Shown piece after piece: positions 52,453 to 61,292 of a stretch of DNA of 64,000 nt. The DNA lies in NCBI GenBank assembly GCA_031417395.1, contig JANOVM010000030.1:1-64000 (forward strand), read 5' to 3'. How positions within the stretch are numbered: the first letter of the stretch is position 1; the number at the start of each line of letters is the position of its first letter. The DNA comes from JADKIH01 sp031417395. Lineage in GTDB: Bacteria; Bacteroidota; Bacteroidia; AKYH767-A; 2013-40CM-41-45. The notes below the pieces were generated by a model. It saw only the letters and a program-made list of their open reading frames with translations, did not search any database and was not told the origin of the DNA. Made by a program: the position numbers and the translations under genes.

Positions 52453-53391
52453 TTACCGATTATATGCTTCAATTATATCCTTAACGAGTCTGTGTCTTAC
52501 AACATCCTGAGAATCCAGATAAATGAAATCGACACCCTTAATATTGCTCAAAATTTTAATTGCCTGAACGAGACCGGAAGGCTGATTTCTAGGAAGATCA
52601 ATTTGAGTGACATCGCCGGTAACTATGAATTTGGCCGATGGTCCCATGCGGGTTAGAAACATTTTTAGCTGACTTTCTGTTGCATTCTGGGCTTCATCCA
52701 AAATAACGAAAGCATTATCCAGAGTTCTGCCCCTCATAAAAGCCAAAGGAGCAACTTCAATAACACCGCTTTCTATATAACTTTTAACCTTTTCACCCTG
52801 GATCATATCAAAAAGGGCATCGTATAAAGGCCTTAAATAAGGGTCAATCTTTTCCTTTAAGTCACCGGGTAGAAAACCCAGATTCTCACCGGCTTCAACA
52901 GCGGGACGCGTAAGAATGATTCTCTTTATTTCACGATTTTTAAGAGCCCTGACGGCCAAAGCCACAGCGGTATACGTTTTACCGGTACCGGCCGGACCAA
53001 TGGCAAAGACAATATCGTTTTTCTCAGTACTCTCAACCATTTTCTTCTGGTTTACGGTACGGGCGCGAACCATAACACCGTTTTGACCGAAAACGAGCAC
53101 ATCGCCTGTAGGTTGTTGAGAAGAAGAATCTCGACCATTTTTATCAGCCAGAAAATGCTCAACATTGTCGGGTGTCAGACTTCCGAATTTTTGATAATGC
53201 TGAATGAGGCGGTTAATTTTCTCACTGAAAGAGTGGATGTTTTTCTCATCGCCAATTACTTTTATTTCATTACCGCGGGCGACCAGTTTCAGTTCAGGAA
53301 AATTTTTGCGGATAACTTCTAGGTTAGCGTCGTTAACACCAAAAAACTCAACGGGGTTAAAGGTGTCGATTGGAATAATTACTTCACTCAA
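52453..53391 (-). CDS. PhoH-family ATPase
   Basis: A 312-residue protein. The N-terminal ~100 residues form a KH-like region (LKLVARGNEIKVIGDEKNIH). The P-loop domain follows: VFAIGPAGTGKTYTAVALAV (~residues 128-147) is Walker A, RGRTLDNAFVILDEAQNATE (~218-237) is Walker B with D-E-A-Q, and FIVTGDVTQIDLPRNQPSGL is the PhoH signature. PhoH proteins are ATP-driven RNA-linked enzymes, relatives of the YbeZ ribosome-associated protein. The length is close to E. coli YbeZ. The gene is divergent from the SAM hydrolase gene. Confidence 0.93.
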   Translation of the reverse strand: MSEVIIPIDTFNPVEFFGVNDANLEVIRKNFPELKLVARGNEIKVIGDEKNIHSFSEKINRLIQHYQKFGSLTPDNVEHFLADKNGRDSSSQQPTGDVLVFGQNGVMVRARTVNQKKMVESTEKNDIVFAIGPAGTGKTYTAVALAVRALKNREIKRIILTRPAVEAGENLGFLPGDLKEKIDPYLRPLYDALFDMIQGEKVKSYIESGVIEVAPLAFMRGRTLDNAFVILDEAQNATESQLKMFLTRMGPSAKFIVTGDVTQIDLPRNQPSGLVQAIKILSNIKGVDFIYLDSQDVVRHRLVKDIIEAYNR

Positions 53392-53496
53392 GGCCGGTTA
53401 ATTTAAGTTAAATTAAATAGGAATGACAAAAGAACATCTGGAATAAAATGCTTATACATTGATGCAAAATTCGTTTCAATACTAATTAAATCTAAG

Positions 53497-53504
53497 TACT
53501 TTTG
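53497..53504 (+). promoter_or_regulatory. Bacteroidota-type -7 box of the SAM hydrolase gene
   Basis: TACTTTTG matches TAnnTTTG, 49 bp before the start codon at 53554. No convincing -33 TTG is seen at the usual distance. Confidence 0.45.
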
Positions 53505-53553
53505 GCTTTCGCTGGTTTACAAGTTATCAACACATTCAGTATACTTTCCTTCT

Positions 53554-54348
53554 ATGGCTATTTTAACTCTAACAACGGACTGGGGGTTACGTGATCATTA
53601 TCTTGCTTCTTTCAAAGGAGGAATTTTGACCATGATATCTTCTTTGCAACTTGTCGATATTTCTCATGAAGTGGAGAAGTTTAACATTATGCAGGCGGCT
53701 TTCATTCTGAGAAACTCCTATAAAAAATTTCCTCCCGGCACTATTCATTTTATTGGAGTTTCAAAAATAGACAACCATACTACAGATAAACCTTACGTTA
53801 TTGTAAAAACCAATGGTCAGTATCTTGTTGGAGAAGACAGCGGAATTTTTTCGCTCATACTTGACAAAGATGACAAGCAGATAATTCGTTTATCCTTTCA
53901 AACAAATACAGACAGGCAGCAGCTACTAAACGATTTTGTTACCATAATAAATAAATTGGCTACCGGTACTGAATTAACAGATTTGGGCGAAGCGGATGGC
54001 GCGCTGGAAGACAGCTATTTTGCGACTCCAACTGTCGATCATATGGCAATAAGGGGTGCTATAATTTATATTGATTCTTTTGGTAACGCTGTTGTTAATA
54101 TAGAACGAGACCTTTTTTTAAAAGAAAAAAAAGACAGGAGTTTTACCATTTTTTTTAGAAAATCAGCTTACAATGTCTCTACAATTAGTAATGCTTACGA
54201 AGAAGTTGAAGTTGGGGAAATGGTGGCATTATTTAATCAGGATGGTTTTTTAGAAATTGCATTAAATAAAGGAAGTGCTGCCCAACTGCTCGGTTTGAAA
54301 ATAATGGAACCTATACGTATTGAATTTCATGATTATTCGGCTGGTTAA
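53554..54348 (+). CDS. SAM hydroxide adenosyltransferase (DUF62 family)
   Basis: A 264-residue protein of the SAM hydrolase/chlorinase/fluorinase family. These enzymes attack SAM with a water-derived hydroxide or a halide to give adenosine products and methionine. TLTTDWGLRDHYLASFKGGI (~residues 5-24) has the family N-terminal D-x-G-x-x-D core, VDISHEVEKFNIMQAAFILR follows, and the C-domain contains YIDSFGNAVVNIERDLF (~171-187) with the N-x-x-N stretch. There is no extended halide loop as in fluorinase, so hydrolysis is the most likely reaction. The 3' end overlaps the ABM monooxygenase gene by 20 bp. Confidence 0.88.
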   Translation: MAILTLTTDWGLRDHYLASFKGGILTMISSLQLVDISHEVEKFNIMQAAFILRNSYKKFPPGTIHFIGVSKIDNHTTDKPYVIVKTNGQYLVGEDSGIFSLILDKDDKQIIRLSFQTNTDRQQLLNDFVTIINKLATGTELTDLGEADGALEDSYFATPTVDHMAIRGAIIYIDSFGNAVVNIERDLFLKEKKDRSFTIFFRKSAYNVSTISNAYEEVEVGEMVALFNQDGFLEIALNKGSAAQLLGLKIMEPIRIEFHDYSAG

Positions 54349-54613
54349 ATTAAGCTTCAGGGAAGAAAAAATCCCTGAATTCATTGCACTTTTCAGGGAA
54401 GCGGAAGAAAATATCCGTTCTTTTCCCGGCTGTGAAGGACTTTTGTTTTATAGGGATATTAACAATTCCCATGTTTTTTTCACTTATTCATTATGGAAAA
54501 CGGAGTCAGACCTCGCTTTTTACAGGGCCTCCCCCCTTTTTTTATCAATTTGGCAAATAATCAAACCTTTTTTCTCTTGCCCTGCTGAAGCCTGGAGTCT
54601 TGAGAAGTGTTAG
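54329..54613 (+). CDS. ABM-type small monooxygenase-like protein
   Basis: A 94-residue ferredoxin-like domain of the antibiotic-biosynthesis-monooxygenase type. IIRLVKLSFREEKIPEFIAL, then NIRSFPGCEGLLFYRDINNS, FFTYSLWKTESDLAFYRASP and FLSIWQIIKPFF give the beta-alpha-beta-beta-alpha-beta order. I use the ATG at 54329, which overlaps the SAM hydrolase by 20 bp (a TTG nine bases upstream is a weaker alternative). Such proteins act as oxygenases or as scaffold-like dimers; the substrate is not predictable. Co-transcription with the SAM hydrolase is very likely. Confidence 0.75.
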   Translation: MIIRLVKLSFREEKIPEFIALFREAEENIRSFPGCEGLLFYRDINNSHVFFTYSLWKTESDLAFYRASPLFLSIWQIIKPFFSCPAEAWSLEKC

Positions 54614-54728
54614 TAAATAATAAAAAAATTTACGCTGAAATGATGATGAATAGAGGATTTTCAGCTATAATTGTTAAACTATAAAGTATAAAACTTAACT
54701 CCTACAGTAAAAAAAATCATTCGCCTTT

Positions 54729-54756
54729 GTTTTGTTTCAACCTACCCAAACAAAAC
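54729..54756. promoter_or_regulatory. TTTGTTT inverted repeat before the SprB-repeat gene
   Basis: GTTTTGTTT (54729-54737) and AAACAAAAC (54748-54756) are perfect 9-bp arms with a 10-nt spacer, immediately followed by GTATATTTAC (54757-54766), a -7-like block. The same pair of elements precedes the gene at 14352. Confidence 0.45.
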
Positions 54757-54849
54757 GTATATTTACATAAGATATTAAGAACATCATTAATAAAAAAACT
54801 ATTTTTATCGAATTGAGAATCCCTACATGTTAAATAACCTATAATAATC

Positions 54850-57495
54850 ATGATAAAAACTATGTACAAATTAATCTATGAAATGCTAAGTAAGAAAGTA
54901 TTACTTCTCTTACTGATTGTATGTTCTTTCAGTGTTAGAGAAAGCTTAGCTTCTCACGCTGCAGGATCAGATCTTACGTATCAAGCGCTGGGAAACAACC
55001 AATATCTGGTTACATTCACATTTTATCGTGACTGTTTTGGAATTGATCCTCCATTTTCTCAAACGCTAAACGTTTCATCAGCCACCTGTAATGTAACATT
55101 GCCGGCATTTACTATGGATACCGTTCCTGATGCTTTTCCGGGAATAGGTGTTGAAATTACCACGAACTGTTCTACAGTTGTTTCAACTTGTGACGGTGGA
55201 AGTGCAACAGGTATTCAGCAATGTACTTATAGTACAATTGTAACCTTACCTGCTAATTGTGCAGATTGGCAATTCAGTACGTCCGTTAGTGCAAGAAATC
55301 AAGCAGTAACAACTTTTGATAATCCAAGTTCGGATAATCTTTATTGCGAAGCATACTTAAATAATACAGCGGGAGATAATAGTTCACCGGTATTTACAAA
55401 CGTTCCAATTGCATTTGAATGTATTGGTCAGCCAAATAATTTTAATCAAGGTGCAATTGATGCCGATGGAGATTCATTGGTTTACAGTTTCATTGCTCCA
55501 AGAACCGATCCAAACACTCCTTTAACTTATTCGTCGGGGTATTCTGTAACAAACCCATTTATTTCTAATCCTCCGGTTAGTATTAATGATGTTACCGGAG
55601 ATATTTTCATGCAGCCTACACAACCGGATATTACCATTATGGCAATTCAGGTTCAGGAATACAGAAACGGTGTTTTAATTGGAACTGTAATGCGTGATAT
55701 GCAATTATATGCTGTACAGTGTGCGAATATTTTACCTGATTTAGGTGGAATTGATACTACAAGTAATTTCTCAACTACTTCATGCGTTGGCGGACAACTT
55801 TGTTTCAATGTACTTTCAAATGATCCTGACCCTAACCAGATTTTAACAATGTCTTGGAATCAGGGCGTACCGGGAGCAACCTTTACTGTATCCGGCTCTC
55901 CTCATCCAACAGGTCAATTCTGCTGGACTCCAACTCAGGCAGATGCTCGTCCACAGCCCTATACTTTTACAGTTAATGTACGTGATGATGCTTGTCCGGC
56001 AAACGGATCAGTAACAAAATCGTATAGTATTACTGTTTCAAATATGAGCCTTTCACTTACTTCAACACCATCTGTTTCTTGCAGTAACTCTCATAATGGT
56101 TCAGCAATGGCAACTACTACGGGTAATCCTCCTTTAACGTATACATGGACATTACCCACTAGTCCATTTATAATAACCGGTACTTCTTCAATTAATCACC
56201 TTGATCCGGGTAACTATTCTCTTAATGTTACAGATGGTAATAATTGCGTTGGTGTTTCCAATTTCTCAATTCTTGCTCCCCCACCATTAGTGGTGAATGT
56301 AACAGGTGTTAATTCCGGTTGCGGTGGTGGCGGCGGATCCGGTAGTGCAACTGCAAACGTAACCGGTGGAACTCCGGGTACAAATGGTTATTCTTATCTA
56401 TGGAATACTTCACCTACACAAACTACTCAGACTGCAACAAACCTTGCAACAAATACCTATCTGGTTCAGGTAAAGGATGCCAATAATTGTCAAACAACAG
56501 GGTCTGTTAATATTGTTGCTGTAGTGCCTGTAACGTTTGCAATATCTTCAACTCCGGCAAATTGTGTTGCTAATAATGGTACTGTTACAGTAACCCATCA
56601 GGGTGGCACAGGTCCATTCTCTTATGTTTGGACTCCTGATATCCCTCAAAATACAACAACATCTGCACTTACTAATCTTATTACCGGTCAATATTCAGTT
56701 GTTGTAACAGACATTGGTGGTGGGTGTTCTGATTCACTTTCTACTCTTGTTAATAATACTGCAGGAATTTCAGCTTCAATTGTTTCTCAAAGCGATGCAA
56801 CATGTGAAACAGGAGAAAATGGTGTTGCTACAGTTATGGCAACAGGCGGACAATTACCATATACTTACTTATGGCCTAATGGAGTTGTTACTCCTACTGA
56901 CAGTACACTTGCTCCGGGAACTCATTTGGTAAAAGTTACTGATTACAATGGTTGTAATGCTTATGCTAGTGTAACTATTGGTTTTGTTAATGCTTCACCT
57001 GCACTTGATTTTGGTCCTGATTCAGTAGCTTGTACTAGCGGTGGACCAGTAACACTTGATGCAGGACCGGGAATGGTATCTTACCTATGGAGTGATAATA
57101 CTGCACTTCAAACTTTAATCGTTAACCCTCCCGGTGGAACATATAGCTGCCTTATTACAGATTCTAATGGTTGCGAGAGATCGGATGCAATAGATGTTAC
57201 ATTCAGCAATTGTTTAATACATAACGGTAGTTTCCGTTCTACAAACGGTGGTAAATTGAATATCTATCCAAATCCTGCCAACAATGAACTTAATGTTCAG
57301 ATATACAGTATCCGTGATACAGAAGTTAAGGTTACCCTTAACGATATCTTAGGAAATACGGTTTATACAAAAACAGAAACGGCTGAATACAGCTATTCAA
57401 AGAAAATTGATATTCATTCTCTTTCCCAGGGAGTTTATCTTTTGAAAGTTGAATATAATGGCGAGATAACTACGTCCAGAATTGTAAAACAATAA
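54850..57495 (+). CDS. Large T9SS-secreted SprB-repeat surface protein
   Basis: An 881-residue secreted protein. After the signal peptide (a start at 54883 would also give LSKKVLLLLLIVCSFS) the mature part begins SHAAGSDLTYQALGNNQYLV, typical of Bacteroidota surface proteins with a conserved N-domain. The middle has a cadherin-like/PKD-like segment (LSNDPDPNQILTMSWNQGVP) and at least four SprB-type repeats (PF13573-like): each starts S-x-x-x-N-G-x-A, is Thr-Ser-Gly rich, and ends in L-x-P/T-G-x-Y-x-V-x-V-x-D-x-x-x-C. Cysteines recur at the repeat borders. The C-terminus (KLNIYPNPANNELNVQIY) is a type A T9SS sorting domain. Adhesin- or gliding-type surface roles are known for SprB; here it is inferred. 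A strong terminator follows at 57521. Confidence 0.88.
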   Translation: MIKTMYKLIYEMLSKKVLLLLLIVCSFSVRESLASHAAGSDLTYQALGNNQYLVTFTFYRDCFGIDPPFSQTLNVSSATCNVTLPAFTMDTVPDAFPGIGVEITTNCSTVVSTCDGGSATGIQQCTYSTIVTLPANCADWQFSTSVSARNQAVTTFDNPSSDNLYCEAYLNNTAGDNSSPVFTNVPIAFECIGQPNNFNQGAIDADGDSLVYSFIAPRTDPNTPLTYSSGYSVTNPFISNPPVSINDVTGDIFMQPTQPDITIMAIQVQEYRNGVLIGTVMRDMQLYAVQCANILPDLGGIDTTSNFSTTSCVGGQLCFNVLSNDPDPNQILTMSWNQGVPGATFTVSGSPHPTGQFCWTPTQADARPQPYTFTVNVRDDACPANGSVTKSYSITVSNMSLSLTSTPSVSCSNSHNGSAMATTTGNPPLTYTWTLPTSPFIITGTSSINHLDPGNYSLNVTDGNNCVGVSNFSILAPPPLVVNVTGVNSGCGGGGGSGSATANVTGGTPGTNGYSYLWNTSPTQTTQTATNLATNTYLVQVKDANNCQTTGSVNIVAVVPVTFAISSTPANCVANNGTVTVTHQGGTGPFSYVWTPDIPQNTTTSALTNLITGQYSVVVTDIGGGCSDSLSTLVNNTAGISASIVSQSDATCETGENGVATVMATGGQLPYTYLWPNGVVTPTDSTLAPGTHLVKVTDYNGCNAYASVTIGFVNASPALDFGPDSVACTSGGPVTLDAGPGMVSYLWSDNTALQTLIVNPPGGTYSCLITDSNGCERSDAIDVTFSNCLIHNGSFRSTNGGKLNIYPNPANNELNVQIYSIRDTEVKVTLNDILGNTVYTKTETAEYSYSKKIDIHSLSQGVYLLKVEYNGEITTSRIVKQ

Positions 57496-57520
57496 GCCCA
57501 AACATAGTTTTTAGTCATGG

Positions 57521-57550
57521 AAACGCAAGCCACAAGCTTGCGTTTTTTTT
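57521..57550 (+). terminator. Intrinsic terminator after the SprB-repeat gene
   Basis: AAACGCAAGC / GCTTGCGTTT stem (10 bp, loop CACAA) followed by a run of T. Confidence 0.88.
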
Positions 57551-57663
57551 TATTCCTTTATTTTTCCTGCAAACATTTCTTCTCAATTGACTGCTTATAA
57601 GTTTCACAGGGAAATTTTAGATAACAAGCATTTTTTTTACTTTTACAGCCTTAAACGATTTAT

Positions 57664-58398
57664 GTGTTTGCACTTTTTAAAAAAGAAATAAGCAGTTTTT
57701 TCAGTACGCTTTCAGGTTTCGTTGTTGTATTGGTTTTTCTGATTGGAACCGGACTAATCCTCTGGATTTTCCCGGGGTCTGAAATTAATATCATCGAAAA
57801 CGGTTATGCAAGTATGGATGGATTTTTTGTAATTGCACCGTGGCTCTTTCTATTCCTGATCCCTGCGGTAACCATGCGTATGTTTGCAGAAGAACAAAAA
57901 ACCGGAACTATTGAATTACTGCTTTCCAAACCACTTTCCGATTTGCAAATAGTTGGCGCTAAATATATGGCAGCTGTTACCCTGGTATTTTGTGCTATAA
58001 TACCAACGCTGATGTATTTCTTTAGCATTTATTATTTGGCTAGTCCTGTTGGAAATGTCGATACTGCCGGCATTATAGGCTCCTATATAGGCTTACTTTT
58101 TCTTTGCAGCGGATTTACTTCCATAGGAATCTTTAGTTCTGCTTTGTCTTCAAACCAGGTGATGTCCTTTATAATTGCGGTAATTGTTTCATTCTTCTTT
58201 TATTCAGGATTTGAATTTATTGGTTCTTTTGTCAGTTCGGCTAAACTAAGTAACATACTTTCTTCAATTGGAATAAGCAATCATTATGATTCCCTAAGCC
58301 GGGGTGTAATTGACACGCGAGATATAATTTATCTTGCTTCACTAACACTTTTATTTTTATATCTCTCACGCTTTATACTTGAAAAACGGAAATGGTAA
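57664..58398 (+). CDS. gldF: Gliding-motility ABC transporter permease GldF
   Basis: A 244-residue integral membrane protein of the ABC-2 type. Six hydrophobic segments are visible. Between segments 2 and 3 is MRMFAEEQKTGTIELLLSKP (~residues 72-91), the EEQ-x-G-T-x-E-L-L motif of ABC-2 permeases. It matches GldF, which with GldA (ATPase) and GldG was implicated in gliding in Flavobacterium. The start is GTG at 57664, with no better ATG in frame. GldG is encoded 4 bp downstream, and no GldA is adjacent. Confidence 0.9.
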   Translation: MFALFKKEISSFFSTLSGFVVVLVFLIGTGLILWIFPGSEINIIENGYASMDGFFVIAPWLFLFLIPAVTMRMFAEEQKTGTIELLLSKPLSDLQIVGAKYMAAVTLVFCAIIPTLMYFFSIYYLASPVGNVDTAGIIGSYIGLLFLCSGFTSIGIFSSALSSNQVMSFIIAVIVSFFFYSGFEFIGSFVSSAKLSNILSSIGISNHYDSLSRGVIDTRDIIYLASLTLLFLYLSRFILEKRKW

Positions 58399-58402
58399 GG
58401 TT

Positions 58403-60088
58403 ATGAAAAGCGGAAATATAAAAAAACAAAATATTACCAGGCTCTTCCTCCTATTAGGTATTCTGATTGTTCTGAACATTCTAAGCGGTTATTTATTTAC
58501 CAGGTTTGATTTGACACAGGAAAAACGCTATTCACTTTCTCCGTCTTCTAAAGACTTGGCCGCTAATTTGAAAGACATTGTGTTTTTTAAATTCTATCTC
58601 GATGGAGATTTGCCTCCGGGATTTGCACGGCTGAAGAATTCTACACGGGAGATACTGGATGAATTCAGAGTATATTCAGGCGACAATATTGGCTATGATT
58701 TTATCGATCCTGCTGCCGATAAGGATGAAAAATCCAGAATGGATTTGTATAAAGAACTGGCAAAAAAAGGATTGTTTCCTACCAATTTAGAACAGAAACA
58801 AAAATCAGGAGAATCGCAAAAAATTATTTTCCCCGGAGCTATTGTTACTTATAGGAGCCGGGAGTATCCTCTGCAGATTCTAAAGAGCCGCATGGGAAGT
58901 TCACCGGAAGAAATGCTGAATATCTCCGTTGAAAATCTTGAATACGAAATAAGCAGTGCGCTTAGAAAAATTACTCAGGAAAAAGGAGCAGCGGTGGGAT
59001 TTTTAAAAGGACAAGGAGAAATTTCAAATACAAAGACCAGTGATGCGGCATTGGCATTATCTGAATTTTATAAGATTGATACAATTACCATTAATGGAAA
59101 ACTTAATGCACTTAAAGATTTTTCCGCTTTAATTATTGCAGGACCGTCGCAGCCTTTCGATGAAAAAGATAAATTCATTCTCGATCAATATATAATGCAT
59201 GGCGGAAAAATTTTATGGTTCCTTGATGCTATGGAAATGAATATGGACAGTCTAACTGCATCCAGCACAAATATTGCTTTGCCCAGAGAGTTGAATCTGG
59301 AGGATATGCTTTTTAAATACGGTGTTCGTATAAATTCGGATTTGCTGTTGGATTTGCAGGCTGCACCAATTCCAATCGTAACTGGCTATGTAGGAAACCA
59401 GCCAAAGCAGCAGCTATTCCCCTGGTTGTATTTTCCATTGCTGCAAACCGATAATCCGAATCCAATTGTACACAACCTGAATAGCATCAAATGTGAATTC
59501 GCAAGTTCTCTTGATACAATAGAAGCTGAAGGTGTAAGTAAAACGATACTTCTTGCAACCAGTAAATTCAGCAGACTACAGATGTCGCCTGCACGGGTAA
59601 GTCTGAATATGTTAAGAGATGAACCGGATCCAAAACTTTTTAATAAACACGACATACCGGTAGCTGTTTTGCTTGAAGGTATATTTTCTTCCAACTATAC
59701 GAATAGGATTCCTGATCAACTTGCTTCCTCAAAAGAAATTGATTTTAAGAATAAGAGTCTGCCAACAGCAATGATTGTAGCAGGCGACGGTGATATAATT
59801 GCTAATTATGTCAGTAAAAAGGGCGTACCTTATCCGCTGGGTTATGACAGGTTTACAGGACAAAATTATGGCAATAGAAATTTTATTCTTAATTGCATTG
59901 ACTATCTCTGTGGTAACAAAGAAATTCTCAGTCTGCGTGCTAAAGAAATAAGACTGCGCTTGTTGAATCCTGCCAAAACAGAAAATAGTTCATTCATTCA
60001 ATGGGCCAATATTTTATTTCCTGCTTTTCTGGTGATTGTATTTGGTTTAATTTTTAATTACATCAAGAAAAAAAGATTTGAACGATAA
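58403..60088 (+). CDS. gldG: Gliding-motility protein GldG
   Basis: A 561-residue protein with one N-terminal membrane segment (FLLLGILIVLNILSGYLFTR), a large periplasmic domain, and one C-terminal segment (NILFPAFLVIVFGLIFNYIK). The region after the first segment, FDLTQEKRYSLSPSSKDLAA, is the GldG/ABC-auxiliary signature; IIAGPSQPFDEKDKFILDQY (~233-252) follows. The ATG at 58403 is preceded by GGTAAGG, 4 bp after the gldF stop; a TTG 24 bp upstream lies inside gldF. Its stop overlaps the next start by one base (TAATG), so gldF-gldG-DUF4340 is a tight operon. Confidence 0.92.
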   Translation: MKSGNIKKQNITRLFLLLGILIVLNILSGYLFTRFDLTQEKRYSLSPSSKDLAANLKDIVFFKFYLDGDLPPGFARLKNSTREILDEFRVYSGDNIGYDFIDPAADKDEKSRMDLYKELAKKGLFPTNLEQKQKSGESQKIIFPGAIVTYRSREYPLQILKSRMGSSPEEMLNISVENLEYEISSALRKITQEKGAAVGFLKGQGEISNTKTSDAALALSEFYKIDTITINGKLNALKDFSALIIAGPSQPFDEKDKFILDQYIMHGGKILWFLDAMEMNMDSLTASSTNIALPRELNLEDMLFKYGVRINSDLLLDLQAAPIPIVTGYVGNQPKQQLFPWLYFPLLQTDNPNPIVHNLNSIKCEFASSLDTIEAEGVSKTILLATSKFSRLQMSPARVSLNMLRDEPDPKLFNKHDIPVAVLLEGIFSSNYTNRIPDQLASSKEIDFKNKSLPTAMIVAGDGDIIANYVSKKGVPYPLGYDRFTGQNYGNRNFILNCIDYLCGNKEILSLRAKEIRLRLLNPAKTENSSFIQWANILFPAFLVIVFGLIFNYIKKKRFER

Positions 60089-61125
60089 TGAAGAAAAATA
60101 AAAGTTTATTTATCATTCTTATTTTACTGAGCGCTTTGGCTTTCTTTTTCATTTTCAATAAAAACAATTCAACATTAAAAAAAGAGTTAAGTGACTTTGC
60201 TGTTAAAGACACAGCTTCCATTTCAAAAATATTTCTGGCCGATAGAAACAGTCATACCATTAAACTGGAGAGAAAAGAAAGCAAATGGCTATTAAATGGA
60301 AAATATGAGCCAAGGCCGGATTTTCTGAATCTTTTTCTTGAAACTGTCTATAAAGTTGAGGTAAAAGCACGGGTAGCTAAAGCAGCCTACAATAATGTTA
60401 TAAAGGCACTTGCTGCAACGGGAGTAAAATGTGAAATTTATTTAAAGGACGAAAAAGATCCTTATAAAGTTTATTATGTTGGAGGACAAACAGAAAATTC
60501 AGAAGGCACATTTATGATCCTTGAAAATTCTTCCACACCTTTTATTACTGAGATAAATAGCTTCTTGGGTTACCTGACACCACGATACAGCGTCGACGAG
60601 GATGCCTGGAGAAGTACACTGCTTTTTAATTCCCATCCTAAAGAGATAAAAACACTCACATTAACCTATACCAATTATCCTGAAAAATCTTTTACTATTC
60701 GTTCAAAAAATAATACATATACAATTGAACATCAATCGGCTAACAAAGAAATGGAAGCGAATTCTGTATCGATTGAAAATTACCTGAGGCTATACGAAAA
60801 TGTTTATTTTGAATCATGGGTTCGAAAAATGTCTCCTCTTCAGGTAGATTCAATGATTAAAAGCAAACCAGCAATTACGATCGGCCTAACAACCCAAGAA
60901 GGATTGACAAAAGAAGTAAGCATCTATCCAATGCCTGTTAATGAGCGTTCGCTTACAAAAGAGGATTCTTTGGGAAATCCTCTCAAATATGATTTAGATA
61001 GAATGTATGGCTTTATTAAGCCTGAAAAGGAACTTGTAACGATACAGCATTATACTTTTGACAAGTTACTAAGGCAAATAAGCGACTTCGAACAGGGCAA
61101 TCAAAAACAGGCAATAAAACCATAA
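60088..61125 (+). CDS. DUF4340 domain protein
   Basis: A 345-residue protein with one N-terminal membrane segment (LFIILILLSALAFFFIFNKN) and a periplasmic beta-rich domain. It contains repeats of the style DTASISKIFLADRNSHTIKL and ERKESKWLLNGKYEPRPDFL, then KDEKDPYKVYYVGGQTENSE, the pattern of DUF4340 proteins. The start overlaps gldG by one base. In the phylum, DUF4340 proteins accompany GldG-like auxiliary genes, so it probably works in the same ABC complex. Molecular function unknown. Confidence 0.8.
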   Translation: MKKNKSLFIILILLSALAFFFIFNKNNSTLKKELSDFAVKDTASISKIFLADRNSHTIKLERKESKWLLNGKYEPRPDFLNLFLETVYKVEVKARVAKAAYNNVIKALAATGVKCEIYLKDEKDPYKVYYVGGQTENSEGTFMILENSSTPFITEINSFLGYLTPRYSVDEDAWRSTLLFNSHPKEIKTLTLTYTNYPEKSFTIRSKNNTYTIEHQSANKEMEANSVSIENYLRLYENVYFESWVRKMSPLQVDSMIKSKPAITIGLTTQEGLTKEVSIYPMPVNERSLTKEDSLGNPLKYDLDRMYGFIKPEKELVTIQHYTFDKLLRQISDFEQGNQKQAIKP

Positions 61126-61188
61126 AAGTTTTAAACTTTTTGTTGATAATTGGTAATGCTATTTTAAGGTTTCACTTTGTAAATCAGC

Positions 61189-61220
61189 TTGAAAAATGTA
61201 GGTTTGTATGCATAGCTTTG
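61189..61220 (+). promoter_or_regulatory. Candidate dnaN promoter
   Basis: TTG at 61189-61191 and TAGCTTTG at 61213-61220 are 21 bp apart, which fits the Bacteroidota -33/-7 pair (TTG, TAnnTTTG). The dnaN start is 72 bp downstream. Confidence 0.55.
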
Positions 61221-61292
61221 GCTTTAAGTATTTAACATAAAATACTGACAATGAAAGACTAAATCCATTATCCATTTTTAAATCAATATTCC

